Below are positions 9,659 to 18,901 of a stretch of 64,000 bases of DNA, in pieces (within the stretch, counting starts at the first letter, position 1; each line of letters starts with the position of its first letter). The DNA is from Paenibacillus contaminans (GTDB lineage Bacteria > Bacillota > Bacilli > Paenibacillales > NBRC-103111): the NCBI RefSeq assembly GCF_003285015.1, contig NZ_QMFB01000006.1, forward strand, positions 1-64,000. Reading direction: 5' to 3'. The translations under genes and the position numbers were made by a program. The notes beneath the pieces were generated by a model, which had not been told where the DNA came from, did not search any database, and saw only the letters and a list, made by a program, of their open reading frames with translations.

Positions 9659-10475
9659 GACTATCGGCAAGATCGCGATTAACGTCTTTTTGTTCGTCGT
9701 CTCCGTGTCTTGTATTTTCCCTTTGATCTGGATGATCTATTCTTCCTTGAAGACGTCGCAAGAGTTCAATCTCAATATTATGTCCTTGCCGTCCAGCCCT
9801 CAGTTTCAAAACTATATCGATGCGTTTCGCATCGGCAAAATGGGCACCTACTTTTGGAATAGCGCCTTTGTCAGCGTGTTTACCGTAATTTTTACGATAT
9901 TATTCGGCTTTTTTACCGCTTATATTTTGGCCAGATTTAAATTTCCGTTCCGCAATGCGATCTATTTTATGTTTTTGACGGGTATGCTCATTCCGATTCA
10001 CGGCTTGCTCATTCCCATATTCACCGAATTCAAAGCACTCGGCTTGCTGGATAAGCGGATCACGCTCATTTTTCCGTATGTAGCGTTTAATTTGTCGATG
10101 GCCGTCTTCCTATTCGAGAACTTCATCAAGTCGGTGCCGATCGATATCGAAGAAGCCGCCTGCATTGACGGTAGCAGCTCGACGAACACGGTACTGCGCA
10201 TCGTCATGCCGCTTTGCTTGCCGGTCATCTCGACTTCGGTCATCTTGTTTTTCCTCGGCGCCTGGAACGAGTTTCCGTTCGCGCTTGTGCTGCTCAAGAG
10301 TCCGGCGCTGCACACCTTGCCGATCGGGCTGACGAATTTCAACGGGCAATATACCGCTAACTATACGCAAATGATGGCCGCGATGGTCATTGTCGTTTTA
10401 CCGGTTTTATTGGTTTACTTGGCTTTCTCAAAAAAAGTGATGCAAGGGATGACGGCCGGAGCCGTCAAAGGATAA
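9651..10475 (+). CDS. Sugar ABC transporter permease (UgpE/MalG-like)
   Basis: Second permease subunit, 274 residues from a GTG start at 9651, which has GGAGGG eight bases upstream. A possible TTG five codons earlier overlaps that site and is less likely. Six membrane helices are predicted, with the EAA loop in IEEAACIDGSSSTNTVLRIV. The C terminus ends in KKVMQGMTAGAVKG, typical for this subunit class. It partners the preceding permease and the binding lipoprotein; the ATPase is not in the window. Confidence 0.9.
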   Translation: MTKTIGKIAINVFLFVVSVSCIFPLIWMIYSSLKTSQEFNLNIMSLPSSPQFQNYIDAFRIGKMGTYFWNSAFVSVFTVIFTILFGFFTAYILARFKFPFRNAIYFMFLTGMLIPIHGLLIPIFTEFKALGLLDKRITLIFPYVAFNLSMAVFLFENFIKSVPIDIEEAACIDGSSSTNTVLRIVMPLCLPVISTSVILFFLGAWNEFPFALVLLKSPALHTLPIGLTNFNGQYTANYTQMMAAMVIVVLPVLLVYLAFSKKVMQGMTAGAVKG

Positions 10476-10565
10476 GTCCTGCGACAAGGCAGCCGTCAGT
10501 CCCCTGGGGCCTGGAAGTAGACGCATAGCTGCATTCAAAAAGTACGATTCGAGGAGGACTCGGGC

Positions 10566-11894
10566 ATGGAGCATTTCAGGCTGCCGAAAATCGATTTGGG
10601 TTCGATGACCGTTCCGCAAGGCGTGAAGCAGGTGTTGGCTGCAGCGGAGAAAAAGCTGGCGCATCGGTCTAAGCTGCTTGCACAGTTTGCCAATTGTTTC
10701 CCCAATACGCTCGAAACGACAACGAAGCGGATGGGTGACGGAACGACCTTTATTATTACCGGCGACATTCCGGCCATGTGGCTGCGCGATTCGGTTGAGC
10801 AAGTACGCCATTACGTGCCGCTGGCCAAAGAGGATGCCGAGCTGCGGAGCATTATCGGCGGTTTGATCCGGCGGCAGATGTTTTATATTTTGAAGGATCC
10901 GTATGCCAATGCGTTTAATGAAGGACCGAACGACTGGCATTGGGATGCCAATGACGAGACGGAAATGTCCCCATGGGTGTGGGAGCGGAAATTCGAGCTC
11001 GATTCCATTTGTTTCCCGATGCAGCTCTCTTATATGTACTGGAAAGAAACTGGACATACCGACATTTTCGACGAAAACTTCCGCAAGGCTATGCGCGCGG
11101 CGGTTGATCTGTGGAAGGTGGAGCAGCGCCATGGAGAGCGTTCGCCATACACGTTCATGCGCCGCAATTGTCCGGCGATCGACACGCTGCGCAACGAAGG
11201 CAAAGGAATGCCGGTCAACTATACCGGGATGATCTGGTCCGGTTTCCGCGCGAGTGACGACGCCTGCGACTTTCATTACAATATCCCGTCGAATATGTTT
11301 GTCGTGGCCGTGCTGCGGCAATTGCGGGAGATTGCCAAGTACGTGTTTAGAGACGAACGCTTTGCTGCGGAAATGGAAAAGTTGGAGGAAGAAATCGAGC
11401 ACGGTATTCGGTTATACGGAATCCATAACCATCCCCAATACGGGCCGATTTATGTTTTTGAAACGGACGGCTTCGGCAATTATTGCCTGATGGACGATGC
11501 GGGAACGCCTTCTCTCATGTCGATTCCGTATATCGGCTATACGTCCGTCGACGATCTGATTTATCAGAATACGCGGAAGTTTATTTTAAGCAAGGACAAT
11601 CCGTATTATTTCGAAGGCAAAGCGGCCAAAGGCATCGGCAGTCCGCATACGCCTCCGGACTACGTCTGGCATTTGGCGCTGTCGATGCAAGGTTTGACGG
11701 CTTCCAGCGACACCGAAATGATGGAAATGATCGAATTGCTGGAAGCGACGGACGCGGGTACCGGCTTCATGCACGAAGGTTTCCATGCCGACGATCCGGC
11801 GATCTTTACGCGCCCATGGTTTGCATGGTCGAACAGCATGTTCGCCATGCTGGTTTACAAGGCTATGGAGCGGGGCTTGTTTGAACAAGCCTAA
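10566..11894 (+). CDS. GH125 exo-alpha-1,6-mannosidase
   Basis: A 442-residue protein recognisable as glycoside hydrolase family 125 (formerly DUF1237), which removes non-reducing alpha-1,6-linked mannose without a metal. Conserved stretches include GDIPAMWLRDS near residues 64-75, NDWHWDANDETEMSPWVWERK, the acid-region motif SGFRASDDACDF, and HEGFHADDP near the C terminus that would carry the catalytic base. The length fits an (alpha/alpha)6 barrel. No signal peptide is present, so it acts inside the cell. It is the last gene of the transporter operon, giving the best clue that the imported substrate is an alpha-mannoside. A strong hairpin terminator follows. Confidence 0.9.
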   Translation: MEHFRLPKIDLGSMTVPQGVKQVLAAAEKKLAHRSKLLAQFANCFPNTLETTTKRMGDGTTFIITGDIPAMWLRDSVEQVRHYVPLAKEDAELRSIIGGLIRRQMFYILKDPYANAFNEGPNDWHWDANDETEMSPWVWERKFELDSICFPMQLSYMYWKETGHTDIFDENFRKAMRAAVDLWKVEQRHGERSPYTFMRRNCPAIDTLRNEGKGMPVNYTGMIWSGFRASDDACDFHYNIPSNMFVVAVLRQLREIAKYVFRDERFAAEMEKLEEEIEHGIRLYGIHNHPQYGPIYVFETDGFGNYCLMDDAGTPSLMSIPYIGYTSVDDLIYQNTRKFILSKDNPYYFEGKAAKGIGSPHTPPDYVWHLALSMQGLTASSDTEMMEMIELLEATDAGTGFMHEGFHADDPAIFTRPWFAWSNSMFAMLVYKAMERGLFEQA

Positions 11895-11920
11895 GACTGT
11901 AACAGCCCAATAATCGATCA

Positions 11921-11963
11921 AAAGGACCTCGACTCCGCTTGGCAGCGGATTTCGAGGTCCTTT
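11921..11963. terminator. Strong bidirectional terminator
   Basis: A near-perfect hairpin with outer arms AAAGGACCTCGA and TCGAGGTCCTTT and a smaller inner stem. It carries A/T-rich ends on both sides and lies between the convergent GH125 gene and the sigma-factor gene, so it can stop transcription from both. Confidence 0.9.
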
Positions 11964-11965
11964 GT

Positions 11966-13195
11966 TTACATCTTGTTTCTCATATACTCCACCCATTGCT
12001 CATGCAGCTCGGACTCGGAACGTTGAAAAATTCCGTTAAAATCATGAGAATTCCGAACGATTTTGTTTAATGCGTCTAGCCCGTATTTTTCAACAATGAA
12101 TTCCACGATCAAATAAGAAAACTGAAATCCTTTCATCGTTTCGAAATCCCAACTGTCGTCATTTAATTGTTCGAATGAGGGCACAGCAGAATCGCGGATA
12201 ACGCCTGAAGTCGTGTTTTTAATAAATTCTTGGGACATTTGCTTGGCTTCGTACCCGCCAATACCTTGACGCAGCCACTTGGGAGCGAGGGGGTTAATGT
12301 CGCTGATCAACCACATTGTAAATAAGTGTACAGTCGATCTCAGAATGGAGTGATACGTATGCTCCGGTCCCGGGTTTAACGGAGATACGATTTTTAGCTT
12401 ATTTTCCTCAATCGTGCCCATGAACCAATTAGGGGCATTTGCTTCTCCGGCAGCTTGATGGAAAGTCGGAAGATCCGGATACATTTCAATGATTATTTTT
12501 TTGGACGGGTAGTGATTATACTTGGATGAAATGGTATCGACATTATTTTTGAGTTCATTGAATAAGTCCTGCTGTACCTTCTCCAGACTATTATTATTGT
12601 CTTTCGTTTCGCTTTTGCTAACAATCGATATCATATCTTGAATAGACATAATAGTAATGTCACCCCACTCTTTCAATTCTTTTCTTAATTTCTCCAAGGA
12701 ACGGTACAATCTGTTTTTTACCGCGCTCTCACGCATGCCGACGATCTTGGAAATTTCCGGCAAGGTACAGTCGACAAAAAAGCGCAATGAAATGATTTGT
12801 TGGTCAAGCTCGTTCAGTTTTTGTAACGCAGAACGAATGTCGAGACGAATTTCAACATACTTGGCAAAATCAAGAGAAATAGACTGTGATTCATAATCCG
12901 TAAAATCATAAGGGATTTCTTTCTTTCGCGATAAACTTCTATATTCATTTCTCACTAAGTTTTGAGCGATTTTGAACATCCAGGTGAACAGGCTGGAGTT
13001 TTCTTTAAAGGTTTGGATGTTTTCCATTGCCTTCACGAAAACTTGCTGCGTTAAGTCATCTGCAATCATAGGATTTATTTTCAACGATATATATTTGCAG
13101 ATTCTTTGGCGGTAGCGATCATAAGCGATTTCGAACTTTTGAATGTTGCCCTGTTCATCCGGATAAACAGGTTTTTTGTCGTGAGCTCCAGACAT
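11966..13195 (-). CDS. ECF-type sigma factor fused to a degenerate peptidase-MA-like domain
   Basis: A 409-residue protein with an AGGAGG site correctly placed before the ATG at 13195. Residues about 22-90 match sigma region 2 (DDLTQQVFVKAM, then FTWMFKIAQNL) and about 118-172 match region 4 (LRFFVDCTLPEISKIVG, then VKNRLYRSLEKLRKEL). Ordinary ECF factors end here, but about 235 residues follow. This tail resembles the gluzincin-like peptidase-MA fold: a probable zinc-helix site reads HLFTM at residues 290-294 where active enzymes have HExxH, and WLRQGIGGYEA at 307-317 matches the region of the third ligand. The catalytic Glu and second His are missing, so the tail is probably a sensory or regulatory domain rather than a protease. 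No anti-sigma gene is adjacent. Confidence 0.85.
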   Translation of the reverse strand: MSGAHDKKPVYPDEQGNIQKFEIAYDRYRQRICKYISLKINPMIADDLTQQVFVKAMENIQTFKENSSLFTWMFKIAQNLVRNEYRSLSRKKEIPYDFTDYESQSISLDFAKYVEIRLDIRSALQKLNELDQQIISLRFFVDCTLPEISKIVGMRESAVKNRLYRSLEKLRKELKEWGDITIMSIQDMISIVSKSETKDNNNSLEKVQQDLFNELKNNVDTISSKYNHYPSKKIIIEMYPDLPTFHQAAGEANAPNWFMGTIEENKLKIVSPLNPGPEHTYHSILRSTVHLFTMWLISDINPLAPKWLRQGIGGYEAKQMSQEFIKNTTSGVIRDSAVPSFEQLNDDSWDFETMKGFQFSYLIVEFIVEKYGLDALNKIVRNSHDFNGIFQRSESELHEQWVEYMRNKM

Positions 13196-13451
13196 TGTAA
13201 GAACCTCCTCTTGATCTTACATACCATTAGACACCGCACCAGGAGGAAAAGCCACAGCCGGAGTAAAAATATTTTTTTTGATTTACACCTCGAACATAGT
13301 CCGGTTTATATTGATGTTTCTTTGAGAAAGGAAACGAACGAACCCTCTGTCACATCTATCACTGTTATGGTAAAATGATGAAACTTCCTTGATAACGCTT
13401 ACAGGTTTTGTCTATGAATACTGTCCGATTCGTTCAAGGAGGCGGAAATCG

Positions 13452-15224
13452 TTGCGATACTTAAGAAGCCCGAATATATTTCAGCGGGTCGTCGTTCTTT
13501 TTTTGATCGTGATTATCCCGATTTATGTATTGGTTCTTGTTATCATCCACACGAGCGGCGTCATTCTCCATAAGGAAATTGCCGGCTCCATGGAATCGCG
13601 GATAAGCTCGTATTCGGAGCTGATCGATTCGGAAATCAATCATGTGGCCAAGCTCAAAACGGAGTATATGTACGACGAGGACCTCCAGCAGCTGAGTACG
13701 GTTTCGATTATTTTGACCGATTATGAAAGGCTGGCGGCCGTCAACCGGCTGTCCCGCAAGCTGCAGCTGTTCAAAGATTCCAGCCGCATTGTCCAGGACG
13801 TGCAGGTGTACATCCCCAATATTCAAAAAACGATCGGCATCATGAGCTACTCGAAGCCGATGGGTGACGAAGAAAAAGCGATGATTCGGGAAGTGAACAC
13901 GGACCATAGCCCCAAGATCGTAAGCTGGCAAAATCAATTGATTTTAGCTTTGTACGATCCCCCCAATTCAGGAGCGAGAACGAATTTTTATTTTAAAATC
14001 GAGCTATCCCCCCATTTGCTGATCGAATCCCTGATGAAAATTACAGCTAAGGAAGACGGAAGATTTTATTTGATGGATAAGGCGAATACATGGATGCTTT
14101 CCAATGCTTCCGGTTCATCGGAGCAGAAGCCGCAAAATGCCGTACAGGCATTTCTAAACGGATCGTCCGACCCGCAAAATAGCGGCTTCGGTAATCTGAC
14201 ATTGGACGAAGAAAATTATTTCGGCGCTTACCGCAGCTCCAACTATTCGAATACGACGCTTCTGGTGGCGGTTCCCGACCGACAGGTTTTCGGGCTTCTC
14301 AACAGGTACAGCCAGCTGTTTTGGATATTGTCCGCGCTGTCCATCGTTTTTGTATTCGTTTATTCGCAACGTCTGTATCTCCTGATCCATCGTCCGCTGC
14401 AGGTGATGGTCCGCGCGTTGCGCAAGGTGGAGAACGGGGACTACAACATTTATCTGAAGCATAGGAAGCATGATGAGTTTCAGTATGTGTACGGTCAATT
14501 CAATATGATGGTGAACCGGCTGAGAGAGCTGATTCATGAGGTGTACGAGCAGCGGATTCATACGCAGCAGGCCGAGCTTAAGCAGCTGCAGTCGCAGATC
14601 AATCCCCATTTTCTGTACAATACGATCTTCGTGCTTCACCGGATGGCCGCTTCCTACGGATTGCCGGACGTAACCCGGTTTACGGACTATCTTGGCAAGT
14701 ATTTTTTGTTTCTGACGAGGACTGGGGCGAGCGAAATCAGCTTGGCGGACGAATGGAATCACGCGATCATTTATACGGAAATTCAGAAGATCCGGTTTGC
14801 GGACAGGATTGAGGTCGTTTGGTCGGAGCTGCCGGAGTCGTTTCATGCAATCCGGGTGCCTAGGATGATCATTCAACCGCTGCTGGAAAATGCCTATAAA
14901 TATGCGCTGGAAAAAAAGCGGCGGAACGGCATGCTTCGTATCGCGGCTGCAGCCGAAGACGGCAATTGCTTACGGATTCATATCGAAGATAACGGCGAGC
15001 ATTTGGAGGAGGAAGACCTTAAACGTCTCGTATATTCGCTGAATGAAGGCGCAATCAACCGGGAAACGACAGGGATGGTTAATGTGCATCGGCGGCTGCA
15101 GCTGCATTACGCATCCCGCGCGGGGCTCAGCTTCGAACGAAGCGAATTGGGCGGACTGAAGGTAACGATCCAAATTCCGCAAATGGAGGAGAATGAGCAT
15201 GTACCGACTGCTGATTGTGGATGA
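13452..15224 (+). CDS. YesM-type sensor histidine kinase (second pair)
   Basis: Membrane histidine kinase, 590 residues, started at the TTG at 13452 because AAGGAGG ends nine bases before it; an in-frame TTG at 13389 lacks a site. It has an N-terminal membrane helix (VVVLFLIVIIPIYVLVLV), an extracytoplasmic sensor of about 260 residues, a second helix near residues 285-308, a HAMP linker, and a LytS/YesM-type kinase domain. The phosphoacceptor is His386 in NPHFLYNT and the N box reads LLENAYKYALE. It overlaps the response-regulator gene. It probably responds to the ligand of the binding protein at 17082. The sensor part is related to that of the truncated kinase at 61960. Confidence 0.9.
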   Translation: MRYLRSPNIFQRVVVLFLIVIIPIYVLVLVIIHTSGVILHKEIAGSMESRISSYSELIDSEINHVAKLKTEYMYDEDLQQLSTVSIILTDYERLAAVNRLSRKLQLFKDSSRIVQDVQVYIPNIQKTIGIMSYSKPMGDEEKAMIREVNTDHSPKIVSWQNQLILALYDPPNSGARTNFYFKIELSPHLLIESLMKITAKEDGRFYLMDKANTWMLSNASGSSEQKPQNAVQAFLNGSSDPQNSGFGNLTLDEENYFGAYRSSNYSNTTLLVAVPDRQVFGLLNRYSQLFWILSALSIVFVFVYSQRLYLLIHRPLQVMVRALRKVENGDYNIYLKHRKHDEFQYVYGQFNMMVNRLRELIHEVYEQRIHTQQAELKQLQSQINPHFLYNTIFVLHRMAASYGLPDVTRFTDYLGKYFLFLTRTGASEISLADEWNHAIIYTEIQKIRFADRIEVVWSELPESFHAIRVPRMIIQPLLENAYKYALEKKRRNGMLRIAAAAEDGNCLRIHIEDNGEHLEEEDLKRLVYSLNEGAINRETTGMVNVHRRLQLHYASRAGLSFERSELGGLKVTIQIPQMEENEHVPTADCG

Positions 15225-16869
15225 CGAACCGATTATTGTGAATGGACTCGTTGATTTTTTCTCGCAGCATGAAAAATGGCCGTTGGAGGTATACGGAGCA
15301 TACTCCGCGGAGGAGGCGCTGGAGTTATTGCTGCAGATGCGGCTGGACATCGTCATAACGGATATCGGCATGCCGGAGATGGACGGGCTGCAGCTGCAGA
15401 AGAAGATCACCCAACAGTGGCCGCGCTGCAAATTGATTTTTTTGACCGGTTATAATGATTTTCAATTTGTGCAGGAAGCGATTCGTTACAACGGCGTAGA
15501 TTACGTGCTGAAGGCGGAGGGCGATGAAGCCATCGTCCGGGCCGTTGAAAAGGCCATCGAATACAGCCGGGAGGAGCTCCGGAAGGAGCAATTGATGCAA
15601 CAAGCGGACAAGCAGCTCCGTTTGGCGCTCCCCGCTTTGCAGAAGGAGCTGCTGCGCAATATTGTCCATGGTGACTTCATCGCCGTTCGCCGGCTTTCCG
15701 AGCAGTTCGCCGAGCTGACGGTTCCCCTGGATGCCGAACGGGAAGTGCTGATGGTTTTGGCAAGGATCGACAGCTATAAGCCGAGCTACAGCGTTTATGA
15801 TCGCGGGCTGCTGGCCTATGCCATTCAAAATGTGGTGAGCGAGTTTTTGCAAGGCTCCGTCCATATGGCTTCCGTAGATATGGAGTTTTCCAGAGTGCTG
15901 TGGTTCATTCAACCGAAAGCTTCCGAGGAATCCGGCAGCCAGCACGATCCTTCGGATTCTGAGAATAAATGGAGCAATTGCGCAAGCTTCGTTCAAGGGA
16001 GTCTCGAGTCGATCCAGCAAACGTGCAAGGAATTATTGGAGGTGCCGATTTCTTTCGTCATGGATAATAATCCTGCCCCATGGACGGAGGCAAGCCAATT
16101 GTACGAAACGTACAACCGGATGCTTTCGCAAGGGCTCGGCATGGGGACGGAGCTGCTGTTGACCTGCCGCAGTACGGCGCCGGAACCGCAATCCGCTCCC
16201 TTCAATGCCGGCAAGATGAAGAAGCGGCTGGAATTGCTAAAGCTTCAATTGGAAAACGGGCAGAAGGAAGCGTTCGATAGCACTTACTTGGAGCTCATGA
16301 ATGAAGGCGCCCGCTATCCTGATGAATCCGGAATCCGCCAGGAAATCTACTATTCGCTCGTTCCGATGTTTCTCGCCTGCATAAACCGGGATAGGATCGG
16401 CGATCTCGGTCCGCAGCTGGATACGAGCAAGCTGACGCATATGGAATCGCATTCGTCATGGGGAGCCGTTACGGAATATTTGCATGGCATTTCGTCGGCG
16501 GTTTTCGCCAAAACGCAGGCCGGCATGCAGCATGAAGAGCACACGGTTGTGAAAAAAATTCATCGTTATATCCACGACAATCTCGACGGAGATGTTTCGC
16601 TTGTGCGTATCGGCGATGTCGTCGGACATAATTCCAAATATTTGTCCCGGTTGTATAAGAAAATTACGGGAGAAGATCTGTCTCAGTATATCGCGAATAC
16701 GAAGCTCTCCAGGGCGCAGACGCTGCTCAAAGAGACAGAAATGAAAATTTACGAGATTTCCGCCGCAGTCGGTTTTTTGTCGGAGCCGTATTTTTACCGT
16801 TTTTTCCGCAACGCCGCAGGGATTACGCCTCAGGAATACAGAGATATGCACACGAGAACGAACACTTAG
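15199..16869 (+). CDS. YesN-type response regulator with AraC domain (second pair)
   Basis: A 556-residue regulator: receiver domain with LLIVDDEPI at the start and phosphoacceptor Asp55 in VITDIGMP, a long middle region of weak similarity, and a C-terminal AraC double helix-turn-helix ending in RNAAGITPQEYR. In the receiver the conserved Lys occurs in VLKAEGD instead of the more usual LKP loop. The start at 15199 is seven bases from GGAGGAG; the ATG two codons before is too close. It should activate the downstream transporter and catabolic genes, whose promoter has a good -10 but no good -35. Confidence 0.9.
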   Translation: MYRLLIVDDEPIIVNGLVDFFSQHEKWPLEVYGAYSAEEALELLLQMRLDIVITDIGMPEMDGLQLQKKITQQWPRCKLIFLTGYNDFQFVQEAIRYNGVDYVLKAEGDEAIVRAVEKAIEYSREELRKEQLMQQADKQLRLALPALQKELLRNIVHGDFIAVRRLSEQFAELTVPLDAEREVLMVLARIDSYKPSYSVYDRGLLAYAIQNVVSEFLQGSVHMASVDMEFSRVLWFIQPKASEESGSQHDPSDSENKWSNCASFVQGSLESIQQTCKELLEVPISFVMDNNPAPWTEASQLYETYNRMLSQGLGMGTELLLTCRSTAPEPQSAPFNAGKMKKRLELLKLQLENGQKEAFDSTYLELMNEGARYPDESGIRQEIYYSLVPMFLACINRDRIGDLGPQLDTSKLTHMESHSSWGAVTEYLHGISSAVFAKTQAGMQHEEHTVVKKIHRYIHDNLDGDVSLVRIGDVVGHNSKYLSRLYKKITGEDLSQYIANTKLSRAQTLLKETEMKIYEISAAVGFLSEPYFYRFFRNAAGITPQEYRDMHTRTNT

Positions 16870-16999
16870 CATCGCTTGCATTCAACGTTAAGTATTGCTG
16901 CTCTACTCACATAGACATGCACCTCGAGCATGTCTATTTCCGTTTATAGGAAAACGCTAATCGAGTGGACAAAAGATAGTGAAAGTGGAAATCGGAAAG

Positions 17000-17028
17000 T
17001 GGTTGCGCTTACACCCGCTTAGTATAAT
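17000..17028 (+). promoter_or_regulatory. Promoter of the second transporter operon with a cre-like site
   Basis: TATAAT at 17023-17028 is a perfect -10 box about 54 bases before the binding-protein start. No good -35 is found at 17-18 bases, which suits an activator-dependent promoter. Overlapping the -35 region, TGGTTGCGCTTACA at 17000-17013 matches the CcpA cre pattern at the central CG and the TNNCA half with two departures in the left half, suggesting carbon catabolite control. Confidence 0.5.
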
Positions 17029-17081
17029 TGCAAATGTAGACGGCCGAATGAACAAAAAAATCCGAATCAGGGGGAAAAAGA

Positions 17082-18749
17082 ATGACCAAAAAAGCGCTGC
17101 TATCATCCATGTGCTTCGTATTATCGATGTCGATCGTACTGTCGGCATGCACGACCGAAAAGAAAACCGAGGAGCCGGCTCAGGCTACCGCCAATTCGAC
17201 CGGCCAGCCGGCAGCATCGACGAACAATAATCCGTTAGGCAAGTATGATCCCCCCATTACGCTCAGCACGGTCAAACGGATCGACTCCAACCTGAAGCTG
17301 CCGAACGGGCAAACGAATGAAGACAACGTCTGGATGAAAGCGATGGCCAGCGAACTGGGCATCAATATCAAAACGGAATGGGTGGCGGATGCCTCTCAAT
17401 ATGACAACAAATTGAATATGTCGATCGCTTCGGGTTCCTTGCCGGATTTTATGAGAGTCAATCAGGAGCAGCTTAATCAATTGATCGAATCGAACAGCCT
17501 TGAGGACTTGGCGGAGGTGTACGACAAATACGCCTCGGCCGACACGAAGAAGCAATATGCCGTCGGAGACAGCATTGCTTTGAAGGCGTCGTCGGTAGGC
17601 AAGAAGCTGTATGCGATTCCGAATACGGCATCGGCGATTGCTGGAGCTGGTTCGCCGCTTCTCTGGATCCGTACGGACTGGCTGAAAAATTTGAACTTGC
17701 CCGAGCCTAAAACGATGCAGGATTTATTCGATATTGCGAAGGCGTTCACGAATAACGACCCGGATGGAAACGGGAAGAAGGATACTGTGGGGCTTGCTTT
17801 CGTAAATGGTCAAATCGGAGATTTGGGCATTTATAACGGATTTCACGCCTATCCGTCCGTTTGGACGCAAGATGCTTCCGGAAAAATCGTTTACGGCAGC
17901 GTACAACCGGAAATGAGGAAGGCGCTGCTCGACATGCAGCAGCTTTACAAGGACGGAGCCATCGATCCGGAATTCGCCGTGAAGGATTGGGGCAAATGGA
18001 ATGAAATGCTTACCTCAGGTCAAGTAGGCATATCGTTTGCCGCGCATTGGTTCGGCCAGCTTGTGCATAACTTGAAGGTCAGAGATCCGAAAGCCGAATG
18101 GAAGCCGTTCCTCGTTCCTTCCATTGACAGCGATCCGACCAAAGTTACTTTACGATCACCCGTGCTCGAGTATTATGTGGTCAAGAAGGGCGCCAAAAAT
18201 CCGGAAGCGCTCATCAAAATGTTTAACTTCTATTATAGTATCACGGTCGGCAAACAGGCCAATCAGGAGAATTACTACAAGTTTATGTACGATAAGGACG
18301 ACGGCTCCATTCAATACGTAGCGTTCGCCCCTGTTCATACGAACGATGCAACCGATATTGCTTTTAAACAAATGGTTGAAGCCTTCGATACGAAAGACGC
18401 ATCGAAAGCCAAGGAGATGGATGCGAAAACCATCTATCAGAATGCTACCAAAGCTTTAAACGGCGAGAACAACTTGTACGGTTGGACGCTTTATTATCCT
18501 GCATGGAAGCTGTTCGGCAAAATCATGGATGAAAAGTTATACGTGAATAACGCATTCTACGGAGCTCCGACACCGACGATGACGGATAAATCCGCTACGC
18601 TGAGCAAGCTGGAGTTCGAAACGTTCACGAAAATCGTTATGGGCGCTGCGCCGATCGAAGAATTCGATAAATTCGTAGACAACTGGCACAAGCTTGGCGG
18701 AGAGCAAATTACCAAAGAAGTGAACGATTGGAGCAAGTCCGTAAAGTAG
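17082..18749 (+). CDS. LplA/YtcQ-type solute-binding lipoprotein
   Basis: A 555-residue extracellular binding lipoprotein, longer than classical sugar-binding proteins and typical of the LplA/YtcQ group of Paenibacillus and Bacillus. The signal peptide ends in a lipobox LSAC (Cys near residue 23), followed by a low-complexity linker rich in Glu, Ala and Thr. The body includes PLLWIRTDWLKNLNLPEPKTM and a calcium-site-like NNDPDGNGKKDTVG, both common in this group. It lies directly downstream of the second kinase/regulator pair and upstream of two permeases. The substrate is unknown; the downstream genes suggest a modified or deoxy sugar acid or lactone. Confidence 0.9.
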   Translation: MTKKALLSSMCFVLSMSIVLSACTTEKKTEEPAQATANSTGQPAASTNNNPLGKYDPPITLSTVKRIDSNLKLPNGQTNEDNVWMKAMASELGINIKTEWVADASQYDNKLNMSIASGSLPDFMRVNQEQLNQLIESNSLEDLAEVYDKYASADTKKQYAVGDSIALKASSVGKKLYAIPNTASAIAGAGSPLLWIRTDWLKNLNLPEPKTMQDLFDIAKAFTNNDPDGNGKKDTVGLAFVNGQIGDLGIYNGFHAYPSVWTQDASGKIVYGSVQPEMRKALLDMQQLYKDGAIDPEFAVKDWGKWNEMLTSGQVGISFAAHWFGQLVHNLKVRDPKAEWKPFLVPSIDSDPTKVTLRSPVLEYYVVKKGAKNPEALIKMFNFYYSITVGKQANQENYYKFMYDKDDGSIQYVAFAPVHTNDATDIAFKQMVEAFDTKDASKAKEMDAKTIYQNATKALNGENNLYGWTLYYPAWKLFGKIMDEKLYVNNAFYGAPTPTMTDKSATLSKLEFETFTKIVMGAAPIEEFDKFVDNWHKLGGEQITKEVNDWSKSVK

Positions 18750-18837
18750 TTGTTCCGGGAGCAGGACGACAAGGGTCGTTTTCCAATGATTGCGGCCCTT
18801 GAATCGTCTATCGGAAAGCGGGCGAATAAGCTCTACA

Positions 18838-18868
18838 CCTGCGTAAACGTCAGCGTTTAAGACGCAGG
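18838..18868 (+). other. Intercistronic hairpin after the second binding-protein gene
   Basis: Arms CCTGCGT and ACGCAGG pair, with an inner AAAC/GTTT stem and a small loop. No T run follows. It lies between the binding-protein and permease genes, at the same operon position as the hairpin at 8725, and probably adjusts relative expression of the two. Confidence 0.7.
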
Positions 18869-18901
18869 CAAGCTTTACACTTGAGATGAAGGGGGATCGA
18901 T

